A stretch of 64,000 bases of DNA from Dimorphilus gyrociliatus (taxonomy: Eukaryota; Annelida; Polychaeta; Dinophilidae), in assembly GCA_904063045.1 (NCBI GenBank), contig CAJFCJ010000005.1:3652165-3716164 (forward strand). Reading direction: 5' to 3'. This document shows positions 33,661-46,770 of this stretch, one piece after another. The position numbers and the translations under genes were made by a program. Under the pieces are notes generated by a model. The model worked only from the letters and a program-made list of their open reading frames with translations. It made no database searches and was not told the origin of the DNA. Each line of letters starts with the position of its first letter. Positions within the stretch are counted from its first letter, which is position 1.

Positions 33661-35885
33661 ATGAGAATTCTCAACCAGAAACAGTGGCGTAGTGCAGTTA
33701 TTTACAAACATTGGGAAAATATAGAAGAACCTTATATTGCTTGGTTGGATAATTACGAACAGGTATTATTGATCATTTCTTCGTTAATTGATTTAAAGGA
33801 GAGGTTTTAAAGAGTAGGTTTCAAAGGAAGGAAATAGAGTCTACAATAGTATAAACTCTATAAATATGGTATACAGAAGGGACGACATATATACTGTATA
33901 TATAAATAGAAAACAAAGTCTTTTATCTTAGTTAAAGTCTGTAAATAGTTCAACGAGCGGTCACTTAACAAAAGGAGATTTATATAAATCCTTATTAAAT
34001 TACAATTCCTATATATACAGTATATATATATGGATATAGATATTTATACAGTACATAATTTATCCCTTGCTTTTGCTTTTCTTCGTACATCATATTGTAA
34101 ATATTACGCAATAGACTCGATTCTCTCTTGGAATTTTCAATTAGGATATTGCGGCTAATTCCTTTGAAATGATTGTCTCAAGAGTGTCGTGTAAATTTGT
34201 TTAGTGTCTGCATTGAAGTTGCCAATATTCAATTGCCATATTTATTTTTCAATGTATATAGGTTAGTAAGTACTATAATGAGTGGTGTGGAGGAGTAATA
34301 GAAGGTTAAACGAAAAGAATAGAATAGAATAGAGCAATCTTTTCGTCCGAATCAATTATTCTTTCACCAATCAGCAATTTCTATAGAATTTTAAATACTC
34401 TATTTAGCCCGATTTCTCTTAAGAAACCTAACAACTAGGTCTATACATTACGGACGGAACTTGGCAAGTTCAATAAGTACTGCTCTATGAATAGTGCACA
34501 ACAACTAACTCGAGGATTATTTCTATCGACCTGGTCCCTTTTCGGATAGCGGTAAATAGCTTAGAGGCAAAAAGAAAGGGTAGAGTCAGCCCGCTAAACC
34601 CTTTGCACTATCTGTTTTTCTGGTCCGAAAATAGAATATAGGTGTACCTTTTACTTTCAATAGGTGAATTATTTCCGAAATCCGAGTCTATAAACACACC
34701 AACGACAATATTCATTCTTATAGATTATATTTCAAGTGTTTTTTCTACAATTATTTGTCATCGGACGCCACTTAGGCTAGCCGATCAGGAAAGGGAAGAA
34801 CATTGAAAGGGAATATACGTTTAAAATTACTTAGTTTAAGAGTAGTACCATATGTTTCTATATATACAAAGATTTTTTTGGTTAACTAATATTCTTCCTC
34901 ATACTCCTCCTATTCCTCCCTGATGCAGGGAGAAGATTTACGTAATCATTCTCCAATTTCTAGATTACGAAATTGATAAAAAATATCTGTTTTTCAATTT
35001 TTTCCACTTTTTTTTTATTATTATTTACTTAAGCAGTTTAAAAGAACGATAAGTACACGTCAATACGTCATATATATATATATATATATAAACCATTGTC
35101 CTAAGAATGCCTAGATTTTTTTCCTCTATCAAGATCTTTTTCATTCTATCTTTCTCTTTCGCACGTTATCTCCGTATCTTACCATCGTTATAACATTCTA
35201 CTCAAATTTGATTAGGTTTTTAATATATATATATATATAAATATAAATACAATGCACTCGTATTTAGTCATATAAGCTTAGTAGAGTAAACAGATGTTAA
35301 AATAAAAAAAAAGAAAGTTAATTTAAATAGGCCAACTGAATTGAAATAAAAATACAAAAAATAAAGAGTATGGTGATGAATAACTGGTATTAATAAGTAT
35401 TAAATCCATTTAAGCACGTACGTTAACCAATGGACTAGTGTTTATTCCGTTTGACAAAGTAATAGAGTGTAAATATGGAGCATAAATATAATTTCTTAGT
35501 AGGAGTAACTCTTCTTCATTCGTTCATTTATTCATTCATTCATTCATTCATTCATTCATGCATTCACTCTTTCTTTCTTTCATTTTATAGTAGTTTAGCT
35601 GTTGGCGTTAGAAATCTTCTTGTAAAATAATTTTGTTTTCTATTAACCACCACTATCCTTTACCTTCGTCTCCGCCCACCTTTCTATCCGCTTCCTTTCC
35701 TTTCTCCCATGACCTTTGGAATTGAATCAAAAAGTCATAAAAAAATAAAGTTGTTTAGCGATAACAGTTTTTTATGCCATTTTTTATCATTCTTTCTTTC
35801 TTTCTTTAGTTCTTCTTCTTCGTCTCCTTTCTCCTCTTTACAAAGTAAAGAGAAAGAAATATATTATATAGACAATATATAAATT

Positions 35886-35916
<31 letters not shown>

Positions 35917-38900
35917 TTATAATAATAATGAATAAGAGAAATAGACCTTTAACCATTATATTCAAACAGCTTAAACAACAAAGTAATAAAAAGAAAAAAA
36001 ACGAACGGTTCTTCTTTCCCACTCTATAGGCCTATTTTACGACTAGACTATTCTTTTTTTTTTATCTGTCTCATTTCCCTTATTCTCTGACATGGTTAAC
36101 TTTTTTATTTTATTATTATATACTTTATTGACATTTCTTTTTAATATTTTTTTATTTAATCTTATCTTTCTCTAACTGAAAAAAAAATAATTGAATTATG
36201 TTGTGATTTATGGCCTATTCAAATTTATACATAGTCTGGTTATTACGTAAGCGATAAGATAATACTATAGAATTAAGTGTACTTGGAGAGTGTAAAGAGA
36301 GCAGGTTATAGGGTCATTGAAAACAATATTTAAAGTGATTTAATACTTACAAATAAAGGAGGGGAAGGGCGAAAGGAGGGGTTGTTTAAATATATGAAGA
36401 GAATAGACAAATGCGTATACTGATTGATAGATTGATAGGAGAGAAATGTACTCGATTGTTTTAGCAAACAGTATAATAATTGAGAAAGACAAGAAAAAGA
36501 GAGAAGAAGAAGAAGAAGAAGAAGGGAGAGAAGAAATTGATCTAGATCGAGTACATGCAAATATTAAGAAAAAATCGAACGGCTTTCAACCTTTTAATCC
36601 ACCTTTTTGTAAATATATTTGAATTGAAACCGGATAGACTCGTTGTTTTTTCGTATTAAAAGACTAAGAAAGAGTGAGAGAGAGAGAGAGAGAGAGAAAG
36701 ATGATTTTTTTCACCATTATTATTTAACAATTCAACTATTGACATATTTTTCTGCATCACAAGCCATACACTAAAGTTTATACATCTTTAAGATTTACTA
36801 GAAAATGATAGTAAATAGAATGAAATAGATAATATGAAAGGAAGAAAGAGAAAATACAATAATAATAATAATAACGATAGTAATAATGATAATGTTCTTT
36901 TTTTTTCAATAGCTTTCATTCTCTTCAAACGAAGTAAACAATATTGAAAGTGACGACGATATGATTTCGTCTGCTGAATCTGAACCTCCGAGACTTTTGT
37001 CTTGCGGAATTTGCTGGAAAACCTATTCTCAGCCAAAAGTATATATATATGATTTTTGTTGCCAAATATAGTATAATACCTTCTGTATATATATAAACTA
37101 TTTATACCTTTCATAACTATAATTACACTATATCTCAAATTTAATCTCTACCTAGATTCTACCCTGCTTACACACGTTCTGCTCGAATTGTTTAATGGAA
37201 TACCTTCCAGCCGAATCTTTAGGTATTACTTGTCCAGTTTGCCGACATCAATCTATTCTACCGCAAAATGGTATTGAAGGCCTACCGAATAATAATACGC
37301 TGATAAATCTTTTATCCGGTTCTATAAATGATGATCAAATATTTTGCCCATCTCATCCAAAGAATTGCATTGAATTATACTGCAATGAATGCGAAACAGC
37401 AATATGTTACGAGTGTACTTCGGCCGAACACGATCAACACGAATTCGATACTATTGCCGATGCGGTAAATGATCAGAAAAAAGAGATGGTGACCTTGGTC
37501 AAGGAGGCTAAGCAAAGAGTTCCCGAGATTATGCAAGCACTTAAAACTATCAAGAAGGTCAAGGACGAACTTGTTGAAAATCATACAACTGCCAAAAGGA
37601 GCGCATTAGCCACTTTCGATCTGATTTTAAATAGGCTCCGACAAAGGAGAGACTTAGTTTTGGAGGATATTAAAGAGACTTTTCTTAATAAGGAAAAGGC
37701 TTTAGATTGTCAAAGGTTGGCGCTAGAGTCGACGCTAAAATCTGTTGAGCAATGTTCTCTTCTAACTGAAAATGCTATTCGATCAAATAAGGCACACGCC
37801 CTCCTTCTTGTTAAGAAGGAGGTATCGCCCGAAATCGTAAGCCTTTGCCGTTCACCCCTACGTTGTTGTCCGGAAGAGAATGCGTCGTTGGAATTTGTAG
37901 CGCCTCAATTGAACGGTCTAAACGAAACTCTGGAGTCGTGCGGAGAAGTTCGAACGACAACTGCCGTCGCTAGCGAATCCATTGCGGCCGGTTGCGGTCT
38001 AAGGAAATGTTGCGTATCCAAACCAACAGTTGTGACAGTAACTACAAAAGATAAGCAAGGTCGAAGAGTTCAAAGGGGCGGAGCCGAACTAAAGGCCACC
38101 CTAACCGAAAAGCAAACAGGCTTAGAGCGGAAATTGCCTATATCGGACCTTGGAGACGGAACTTACGAGATTGAATACGAAACTTCCATCCCAGGCCCTC
38201 ACGTTCTTGACGTGACTCTATACGGTGATAGGTTGGCTGGTATGCCGACAATCGTCAGCTCTTATCAGCAAATAAATGAACGAGCGTCTTCCATGTCGAG
38301 AATACCTAGAACTGCTACTGCTCCCGTTAAGCAAAGAGGAGTGAAGCGACCGTCTAGTAGATCTGTTAGTATGATCCATAGAAGATCAGATTCGAATTTA
38401 TACGATGACGATTTAAAATTCTCTATTGGCAATAAGGGAAAGAATAGAGGAGAATTCGTGAATCCCCAAGGCGTTTCCTCAACTCCTTCCGGTAGAATCC
38501 TGGTAGCTGATAGTAACAACCAATGCATACAAAGTTTCGGAATAGGGGGAGAATTCAAGTCAAGATTTCAATGTTCTAAGGACAGAATTCAAAGAGGTAG
38601 GCCAACTGGGATTGTAGTAGGTTTTGACGGTAATTACCTGGTTTCGGATTACGAAAATCGTTGGGTGGCCTGTTTCTCACCTACTGGGAATCTAGTGAAG
38701 AAGATTGGCGCTAATAAACTACTCGGTCCCAAGGGGGTTTGCGTGACTAAAGCTGGGAATATAGCCGTCGTTGATAATAGGGCCTGTTCTATTTTGATAT
38801 TCTCGTCAAAAGGAAAATTGTTGTATCAATGGGGTAACAGGGGCAACGCTGAACACCAATTAGCCGGGCCTCATTTTATTGCGTGTACAAATGACGACCT

Positions 38901-39565
38901 CCTAGTCATATCTGACTTTCATAACCACTGCGTAAAAGTATTTGAGCAAGATGGGACATTTCGTTTCGCTTTCGGTTCAAATGGCGAAGGTAATGGTCAA
39001 TTTAACGCCCCAACTGGATTGGCTATAGACGGTAAAGGAAATATCTTGGTAGCTGATTGGGGAAATTCTCGAATTCAGGTATTAATTTCATCTCTATTAT
39101 ATAGTATTAATAAGTTATACTATGTATACAGTATATATAGTGTAGTCAGTATATAATTCAATATTAGTATATTATCATTAAGTTTGGCCACTATGTATAT
39201 ATATTTAAAAAAAGAGAAAGACATCAAATGGTAGAATAGCAGTCGACAAAGAATAGATTTGTCCTCGACCCGTTATCAGATTCGATCTTGTCTATTGTCG
39301 AATTATTTAAGAACTATTTCTATTTATAAATAAACATACAGTATATATACAGTATATATATACTTTTCTACTATGATTACCTATTCTTATATTGTATCAT
39401 TTTCTCATACAGATTTTCGACTCCCAAGGCTCTTTCCTCTCCTATATAAACACTTCTTCGGACCCTCTCTACGGTCCTCAAGGACTATGCATGACCTCCG
39501 ATGGTCTCGTCGCCGTTGCTGATTCTGGTAATCACTGCGTAAAAGTCTACAGATATTTACAATAA
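33661..39565 (+). CDS. TRIM3: TRIM2/TRIM3-type RING ubiquitin ligase with NHL propeller
   Basis: Four exons, 33661-33762, 36913-37038, 37156-39078 and 39413-39565, give 767 aa. The order is RING, B-box, coiled coil, filamin repeat and NHL repeats, the full TRIM2/3 layout. The RING starts [20 protein letters not shown] and ends [12 protein letters not shown]. The B-box is [20 protein letters not shown] with AEHDQH. The coiled coil runs from about 175 to 275 and the filamin domain from about 345 to 435 ([29 protein letters not shown]). Six NHL blades follow and the protein ends KVYRYLQ, exactly as in vertebrate TRIM2/3. Family members ubiquitinate neuronal targets and some act as RNA-level regulators. 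Intron 1 is 3.15 kb, the longest in the window, and separates 34 N-terminal residues from the rest. Confidence 0.95.
35528..35559 (+). repeat. (ATTC)n tetranucleotide repeat
   Basis: About eight ATTC units inside intron 1 of TRIM2/3. Confidence 0.9.
36671..36697 (+). repeat. (GA)n microsatellite
   Basis: GA run inside intron 1 of TRIM2/3, about 215 bp before exon 2. Confidence 0.9.
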
Positions 39566-42116
39566 GATGAAAGATGCAAGAATTGAAAGAGATATTAAAT
39601 ATGGAAATTAATAATCACTCCCAAGAACCTCTTTTTTTTTTTTTTATTCTTCTTTTCTTCGTTCTATCCGTTATCCGTTCCCTTTTTTATTTAGTAGAGA
39701 AAGAGAGAGAGAGAGAGAAAGAAACGGAAAGAAAGAAGAGAAAAGAAACACATATACACTTATGCCAGGTGCACATACACAATTCTTAATTATGTTATAT
39801 TTCGTTTTCTTCCCTTTCTTTTTTTATTACTTCCTTCCTTCCTTCCTGCTGTTCTTCCTTCCAATTTTCTTCTCTATCTCTTTCGAATAGAAGAAAATTG
39901 TTCCCATTATGAGTGAGATGCAATGTACAGTGTGATTTAATTAAACAATTTATGAATATATTTTATCTAATTATTTTACAACATCACATCCGCCTGTCCA
40001 TCAAAATTCAATTGACTAGAAGAGATTTTGAGATTTTTAACCCTATTATTTTAACAGAAAAGGGGATGAATGACTGCAATTTGAAGGTTTTTGACTTTTT
40101 ATGAAAAGAAGAGGGGGGGAGGGAAAAAGAAAAAAAAAAGAAAAGCAAGGTATTCCTTCTTTTCATTGAACTTTGATATAGAACAGATAGAAGTGAAGTT
40201 GTAAAATATGAATCAATCATGCATAGTATATCGAATGTCTTGTATCTAGTCAAAAAGAAAAAAGTTTCGTACCCGGTTTTCTTTTTGTGTTTTTTCTTTT
40301 TTTTTTGGCTTTACGGAAACAAATGTATTAATTAATTAATTAATTATATATATATATATGTATATGGAAATCAATAAATCAATATATCTATATATGTATA
40401 TAGAAAAAGAATTAACCAAAAATAAAGAAGGAATAATAATGAATAAATTAACATAAATAAGGAAAGATAAGGAATCACTTAAAAGTTTTTTTTTCTATTT
40501 GTTTATTTGTTTGTTTGTTTGTTTATTTTTAATTGTAATTTTATTCTGGTTCTTATTTTTTCTCATAAATTTATTCTTTATGATAGAAAATTTTCATAAT
40601 TAATTAACTAATTAATTAATAAAGTCTTTTAAAGAAGAGAAATAAAAGAAAGTCTATAGTTTAGTTAGTCTATATAGTTTTTATATATAAAGATGATATA
40701 TAAGGTGTTATTATATTAGATATGATGCTCAGTAATATTTACTCGAGTTATTCAATATTGTATAATCACGAGCTAGCTTTTTTTATTGAATAAGTAATAC
40801 ATACATTGAAAAAAATTTGAGAAGACGACTTACTTGAATGTATAATTTATAAATATATTTATATGATTTCATTGAAATCTGTCTACTTTACTTGTGCAAG
40901 TTTCTTTTTCAATTTTTTATGTTCTTTCCTTATTCGCCTATTTCTTTATTTCTCTCTGTCAATTGTTATTCTAACAATTGAAATTTTCAAATAAGTTACC
41001 ATTGTTGAATTTTCAACAAAGAAGAAAAAGATGCAAATATATAGTTGAAGAAAGAAAGAAAAAAGAGCAAATGCTGTATATACTGTATATAATTTATATA
41101 TATATATTTATTAGAATATATAGTATATCCATATAGGCTTTGAGTTTTCTTTTTTTCTCTCTTTCTCCCTTTTTTTTTATTGTTCAATGACCCATTTATT
41201 CTTATTTGTCTCACTTTTTTTATTGCTTGTGAATTCATTGAGAATTATTCTTATCGAGAAATGAAATAAAGAAAGAGAATTAGAAAGAAAGGTAATAAAA
41301 ATGAGGGCTAAATAACTATTTCATTTTTATTATCTTCTATGTAATTTTGTTTACATAAGCCTAAATTTCTTTTGTTTACATAGGCCTAAATTAGGCAAAA
41401 TAGAGAAAAATTGATAAAAGACAAGATAAGTAAGTTAAAAGGTATGTTTTATTAGTTTCAATAAAAGAATAAAAACGCTAAGAGGTGATGGGAAAGAGAG
41501 GGTAAAGGAGAGGAGTCTCGAATAGAGAAGAGGAGAGGAGAAAAAGCAAAAAAAGAGTATATTTAATCAACTGTAGATTTTTAAAAGTCTTTAACGTTTA
41601 TAATAGAATAATATCAAGAGGGAAGAAACAATAGAAAAGACCTCCATTTGCATAACCTACTTTGTATAAAGAAGAATGAATTCTTAGGACTAAATGATTC
41701 ATGATCGTATTTCAGTCTTTCTAATTAAATATAGGCTAAAAATTGTATCAAATTAATTCAACTTAATCCTTTTTTCTACAAGTGGGCGTGTATTATTATA
41801 TATAATCAAAAATTTCTATCGGAAATATACTTTTTTTTTAATTTTTTCGAATAATATAGTAATAAGAATAATAAAGGATTTGGTGTTAAATTACAAAAGA
41901 GAGAGAGGGGGGGGAGAGAAAGCAGGGGCGGAACAAAAAAGTTGACAGGGAGGTAGGTAGGTAGGGAGGTAGGTAGACTGGGAGAGAGAATTTTAATAAA
42001 ACTTTACTGTATATATATATATATATATACTGTATATACAGCATATAAATTTATCTACGAATATAGTTATGAGATTGGAGGTCAATTTTAAAAAGTTATT
42101 ACTGTTATCTTATACA

Positions 42117-42151
<35 letters not shown>

Positions 42152-42671
42152 TATAAAATTTATACAGTATGTACATATAGTTTCTAAATATAAATTAATA
42201 ATAGATATGCTTGTTATTTATTACTTTTTTTTTGTTTTATCCTTATCTACTTTGTTAATTCTTGCATAATGCTTAGTCCACATGCATGCACTTTTCCCCT
42301 ATCTCTCTCTCTCTCTCTCTTCCCGTCCCTCCCACGTCCTCTCTCTTATTAATTTATTCTATATATTAACCATATCAATTTCAGTTGTGTTTGATAAAAT
42401 ATCAAGTGAAAAAGTTTATTTACAACTGTATTAAAAATTCGATAGACAGCGGCGCCATCTATCGATAACATTTTGGACATCCTTATTAAATTACGATTAG
42501 TTAAATATTTGAGTTAAGTGATAAATTGAATAACGATATCAATAGAAAAATAATAATTAAAGATATTGATAAGGATAATACGTGTAGTTTTAATCTAATA
42601 GATATAACAATTGAAAAGAAGCATACGCAATGAACAAGAGACCATGAGGAAACAGAAGTCGGGCGAGAGAA

Positions 42672-42726
<55 letters not shown>

Positions 42727-43112
42727 TAGACAGAACGAACGATAGGATTGATGTTTTATACACAAGTATATACAAGCGACTTTATTTTACTTCTCGGGCT
42801 TATTTATCAGTGAAATGGGAACAATTTACCAAATAAAATATAAATACATGCTATGAAAAGAGAATGAGGGCTACAAGCAGAAAAGAAGAAAGATAGAGCA
42901 AAAGCTGGATATACAGAGAGCGAAAGAGAAAGAGAATGGAGGAGATCGAGAAAAGAAAGCAAGAACAGATTGTGATTAAAAGATGTAAATAATAATATTA
43001 AAAGAATACTTAAGATGATATTTTGTTATTCTAAGTCATGTTAGCTCGACGTACATCAAAACTATGCGGATCATTAGTTTGTTGTAACGAAAATTTAGGC
43101 TTAATAATAGGA
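39566..43112. other. Gene-poor 3.5 kb between TRIM2/3 and the receptor pair
   Basis: No coding region is supportable. It contains GA runs (39695-39720, 42680-42718), TA runs (42009-42030, 42118-42149), a G-rich GGTAGGTAGG tract near 41945-41975, and several ATACTGTAT or ATACAGTAT motifs. The long 3' untranslated regions of TRIM2/3 and receptor 1 probably take up part. Confidence 0.5.
42680..42718 (+). repeat. (GA)n microsatellite
   Basis: About 19 GA units followed by short GACA units; one of the longest GA runs in the window. Confidence 0.9.
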
Positions 43113-46100
43113 TTACGGTTGCCAAAAGACGTAAGTAATCCAGTAGACGAGATTAAACGTAAAATATGCAAGAGGAAAACCAGCACGAGCCCCTTTGTCA
43201 ACTTTCTTCGCTTTCTCTTTACCTTTAGGATCTCTAACGAAGAACGATATCATCTTGCCAGAACTCTTTAGTTCCTCCTCTTTTTGACAAACTTGCTATA
43301 ACAGATAAAAATAGGTTAAACGCGTTGAAATAACCTTAATAATTGAGTATTACATCGTTACGCATTTTGTCCCGAAGACTAGACTTCCGTCTGATTTCAT
43401 TTCTAGAAAGGACATTGACAATAGCAAATTCTAAGAGTGCGGCAAATACGAAAACCAAGCAGGTAGCCATCCAAATATCAATGGCTTTTATATAAGAAAC
43501 CCTGGGAAGTGATTGACGAGATGAAGACGCTTGGGTAGTCATTGTTAGTATTGTCAAAACGCCCAAAGATATTCTAGCCGGTACAGCGTCCTGACTTATC
43601 CAAAAAGATACCCACCTACATTTGAATAATAGTTCATAATTGATGAAATATTGTAAATACATATATATGTATATATCTTCTTATACACATATATATATAT
43701 ATATATATATATAAGAAATAACTTACGATAATCCAACAATCAATGCCGTAGGTATATAGGTTTGAATCATATAAAAACCAATATTCCTCCTCAAATATAA
43801 AGTGATGTTTAAACAAGAGAAATTACCTAGAGAGAAGTCAAGTTAATTGGTATTTTATGTAATTAAACGGGCGTCTATTATTTATGAATATACATAAAAG
43901 TAATAAAAGATTTACCTACCAGTTATATATCTCCTTGTGCAAGTTGATAATTTATAATCAGTTAATTCGAATTGAGGTAATTCTAATTCTTCATTAATCT
44001 CTATAGGATCTGGATTATTCCATTCAAATAATAAAGTATCCGTTGTATGCGCGTCTAAATTATGAATAGGATAAATATGACATAGTTATTATTTTATATG
44101 CAATTATTTTTATACAATAACAGTAAAAATAAACATTTACTGTTTCTTTCTTTTGGTTCATTATCTTTATTTTTTTTCTTATATAGGCCTATCACTTATG
44201 TTAACCATCTCTAAAGTTCTTTTCTTGTATTTTTACGTATAAAGTTTCTATTAGATGGAAAGAGGCTATTTAACAGTTGAAAATTAAAATAAATGAGTCA
44301 TAAAATTGTCTGGAAACGTCTCGTTATCATTCTGTTACTTCAACAAAGAATAAGAATTGACTATAGTTAATCTTAATACTTTAAGAGATTATCTCATTTC
44401 CATAGTAGTTTTATATGTGCAAGTGTGTTGTGTAAATACGTTTTATTTCCTTATTACAGTCTTCCTTTCAAGTGTACACGCACCCTTTCTTTATGCCTTT
44501 TTTCTCTACCTTCCGGTCTGTCTATCTTTCTCTCGCTCTATCTGTCTCTCTCTTTTCCACTCTCCCTTATCAGCCAAAAAAAGAAGCGTTTACAAGTGGC
44601 GTCTCTCTCCCTCAATAATTTATACGTTTATTTATACCTGTGAGCGTGTGTTTCTTTCCGGCCAAAGCAACAAAATAAAAGCTACTTACAACTCTCCATC
44701 TGTAACGTGCATTGTTGTTCATCTAAAGGGAATTTTTCAAGTCGCATTGGACAAGATAACCTAAGCGATATCCTACACAAAAGAGAAAGATAAATAGATA
44801 ATGATAAACGGAAAGAATGAGGAGATTATCCTTCTATAATATTGCTATCTTTATTTTGGTCTTTGTGCTTGTTTTTTAAAAAAAAAATATTTACCTGGAA
44901 CTGTAATAAATACTACCATTTTCATAAATTCTTAGAAATCTATTTGGTACAGTAACATCGTGGAACTCCGCCTTTTTTTCATTTCGAAAGAATAAATCTG
45001 GTACCCATATACGATCGACCATCTTCGTATCGAGACTTATCTAAGTACAGCAGATATTTATTGTTTTTTACATATTAAACCCCGTAGTTTTTGAATAATA
45101 TCTTATATTTCAATAGGCCTATAGTATTTTTTATATAAATATTTTACAGATTGTATATTTTTAAAAATGGTAGGGGAAAAGGGAATTAATGTATTTCTTC
45201 CAGTGGATTCCTTATTTACAATAAATTGTTTGGCATTTACTTTACTGATTTAGAGCTATAATGAATCAAAGTAGAACTTACTACACTGAGGTTACTAAAA
45301 TGTCTATGGCTTAGACGCGTATCCTCCCATCGTTGCCTGAGGAAGACGCTGATGATAAAGTCCATAGTCTGTTCCGAAATGCTATCTACGCTACTGATGT
45401 GCATGTCAATAGCCACCTTGGTAACTTTGTCTGTATTTTCACGATAGGAAAATTTTAAATCCTTTCCGTTAAGCGTAACCGGACGAAAGGGAATCGGGAC
45501 TGGCAAAGGGGGAGGAGGGAGGAAAAGGTTGGGATAAGAGGATGAAAGAACCTACTGTTACTTTCACTTAAAATACATTAATAAGCTATTTAAAAAGCTA
45601 TATCTAATTTAAGCGAAATTTATAGATGTGTAGATAGAGGGAGATTTCAAAAGAGCACAGAGGAGAGAAACAGAAAGAGAGAGAGAGGGTGGAGAGAAAG
45701 AAGAAACTAAGGAAAGACAGAGGAAGAAGATAGCAGAAGTAGTTAGGAATCGGAGGAAAAAGAGGATCAAGAATTAGTTGTTTTCAATTAGCTAAAAGCA
45801 CATAGGAGAAGGGTTATATATACTCCTATTGTTTCTAATTTATTTATCTCCATATATAGTTCTAAAATGTTGAATTATAGGGAAACAAAACATCTACACC
45901 GATAAAAGAAGGAAAGAGGCAAAACAATAGTAAACTATAAAAGATAACAAGAAAATATAAAAAATTATTAACCAGTGTTGAAGTTTGGCGGAACTCTCGA
46001 ATCATAATTTTCCATCAATTTTTCCAATAAGTATCTATAAAAAAGGGGAAAAAATAATCAAAAACTACAAAATTGAAAGAAAATACATTGATTTAACACT

Positions 46101-46770
46101 ACGTTTACGTATTAATAAATATATACTGTGTTTAATAAACATTTATTATATGGAAGAAGAGAAAGAAAACGGGATGAGAGAGAGAGAGAGAGGGAGAGAA
46201 AGAGAGACAATAAGACACAGACAGAACAGACACATAGGCAGACATTGTGGGAGGGAGAGAGATTGATAGACAGACAAACAGAGGTAGTCAGAGAATGAAA
46301 AAAAATAAAAGGTAAGAAATGGTTAAGTTTTGAAAAAGGACACTTTCCAATCTTTTGTAACAGATTTCACTATAAAATTTTAAAATCATATGATTGCTTT
46401 ATGAAAATTAACCAAAATAATTTGATTTCTATCAAAACAGCCTCTTTTAAATTATCTACATTAATAGCAAACTATGTTTACACGTTTGTATTAACTTATA
46501 TACAGTATATATAAATTATATATATATATATATCTAAATGGGTCTGCCTATACGCTTATACATATATATATACAGTATATGCTTTATGTACTACATGTAT
46601 ACATACTGTATGTACTGTATATCATATAATATACAGATTTGTGACAATATATAGAAACATTCAATAATGATCAATTCTCCTCCTACAAACCTTGCGTCTT
46701 GGCAAAAAACTACTCCAAATCTTATACTACTTATCAATAAGCACGATAGAGCAAAGTCTAAATGTCTCAT
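43113..46770 (-). CDS. Cys-loop anion channel subunit 1 (GlyR/GluCl-like)
   Basis: Nine exons give 418 aa: 46770-46691, 46034-45973, 45499-45282, 45040-44895, 44760-44690, 44054-43920, 43826-43727, 43615-43354 and 43295-43113. A signal peptide ([20 protein letters not shown]) is followed by the ligand-binding domain. The Cys-loop is the 15-residue [15 protein letters not shown], and a second Cys pair (STCTR ... NFSC) is typical of glycine and glutamate-gated chloride channels. The Arg in FLRQRWED, used by glycine, GABA and glutamate receptors to bind the agonist carboxylate, is present. Four membrane helices follow. AVPARIS before TM2 predicts anion selectivity. The intracellular loop is short, about 55 residues. 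The last exon has TM4 ([20 protein letters not shown]). It would be an inhibitory neurotransmitter receptor subunit at the cell surface; the agonist is not fixed by sequence. Confidence 0.9.

Larger units (their letters stand above)
33763..36912 (+). other. Intron 1 of TRIM2/3, repeat-rich
   Basis: 3.15 kb intron. It holds TA runs near 35070-35091 and 35889-35912, an (ATTC)n repeat at 35528-35559, a (GA)n run at 36671-36697 and a GAAGAAG tract near 36505-36525. No nested coding region is convincing. Its size against the local norm suggests regulatory content. Confidence 0.6.

Noticed and set aside
39574-39789. 71-codon plus-strand frame after TRIM2/3
   Set aside because: It is in the 3' untranslated region and built of poly-T and GA repeats.
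43038-43271. Plus-strand frame of 77 codons
   Set aside because: It is the reverse strand of the receptor 1 last exon, which encodes TM4.
44357-44764. Plus-strand frames of 135 and 72 codons
   Set aside because: They lie over an intron and exon 5 of receptor 1 on the other strand and consist of TC-repeat translation (Ser/Leu/Phe).
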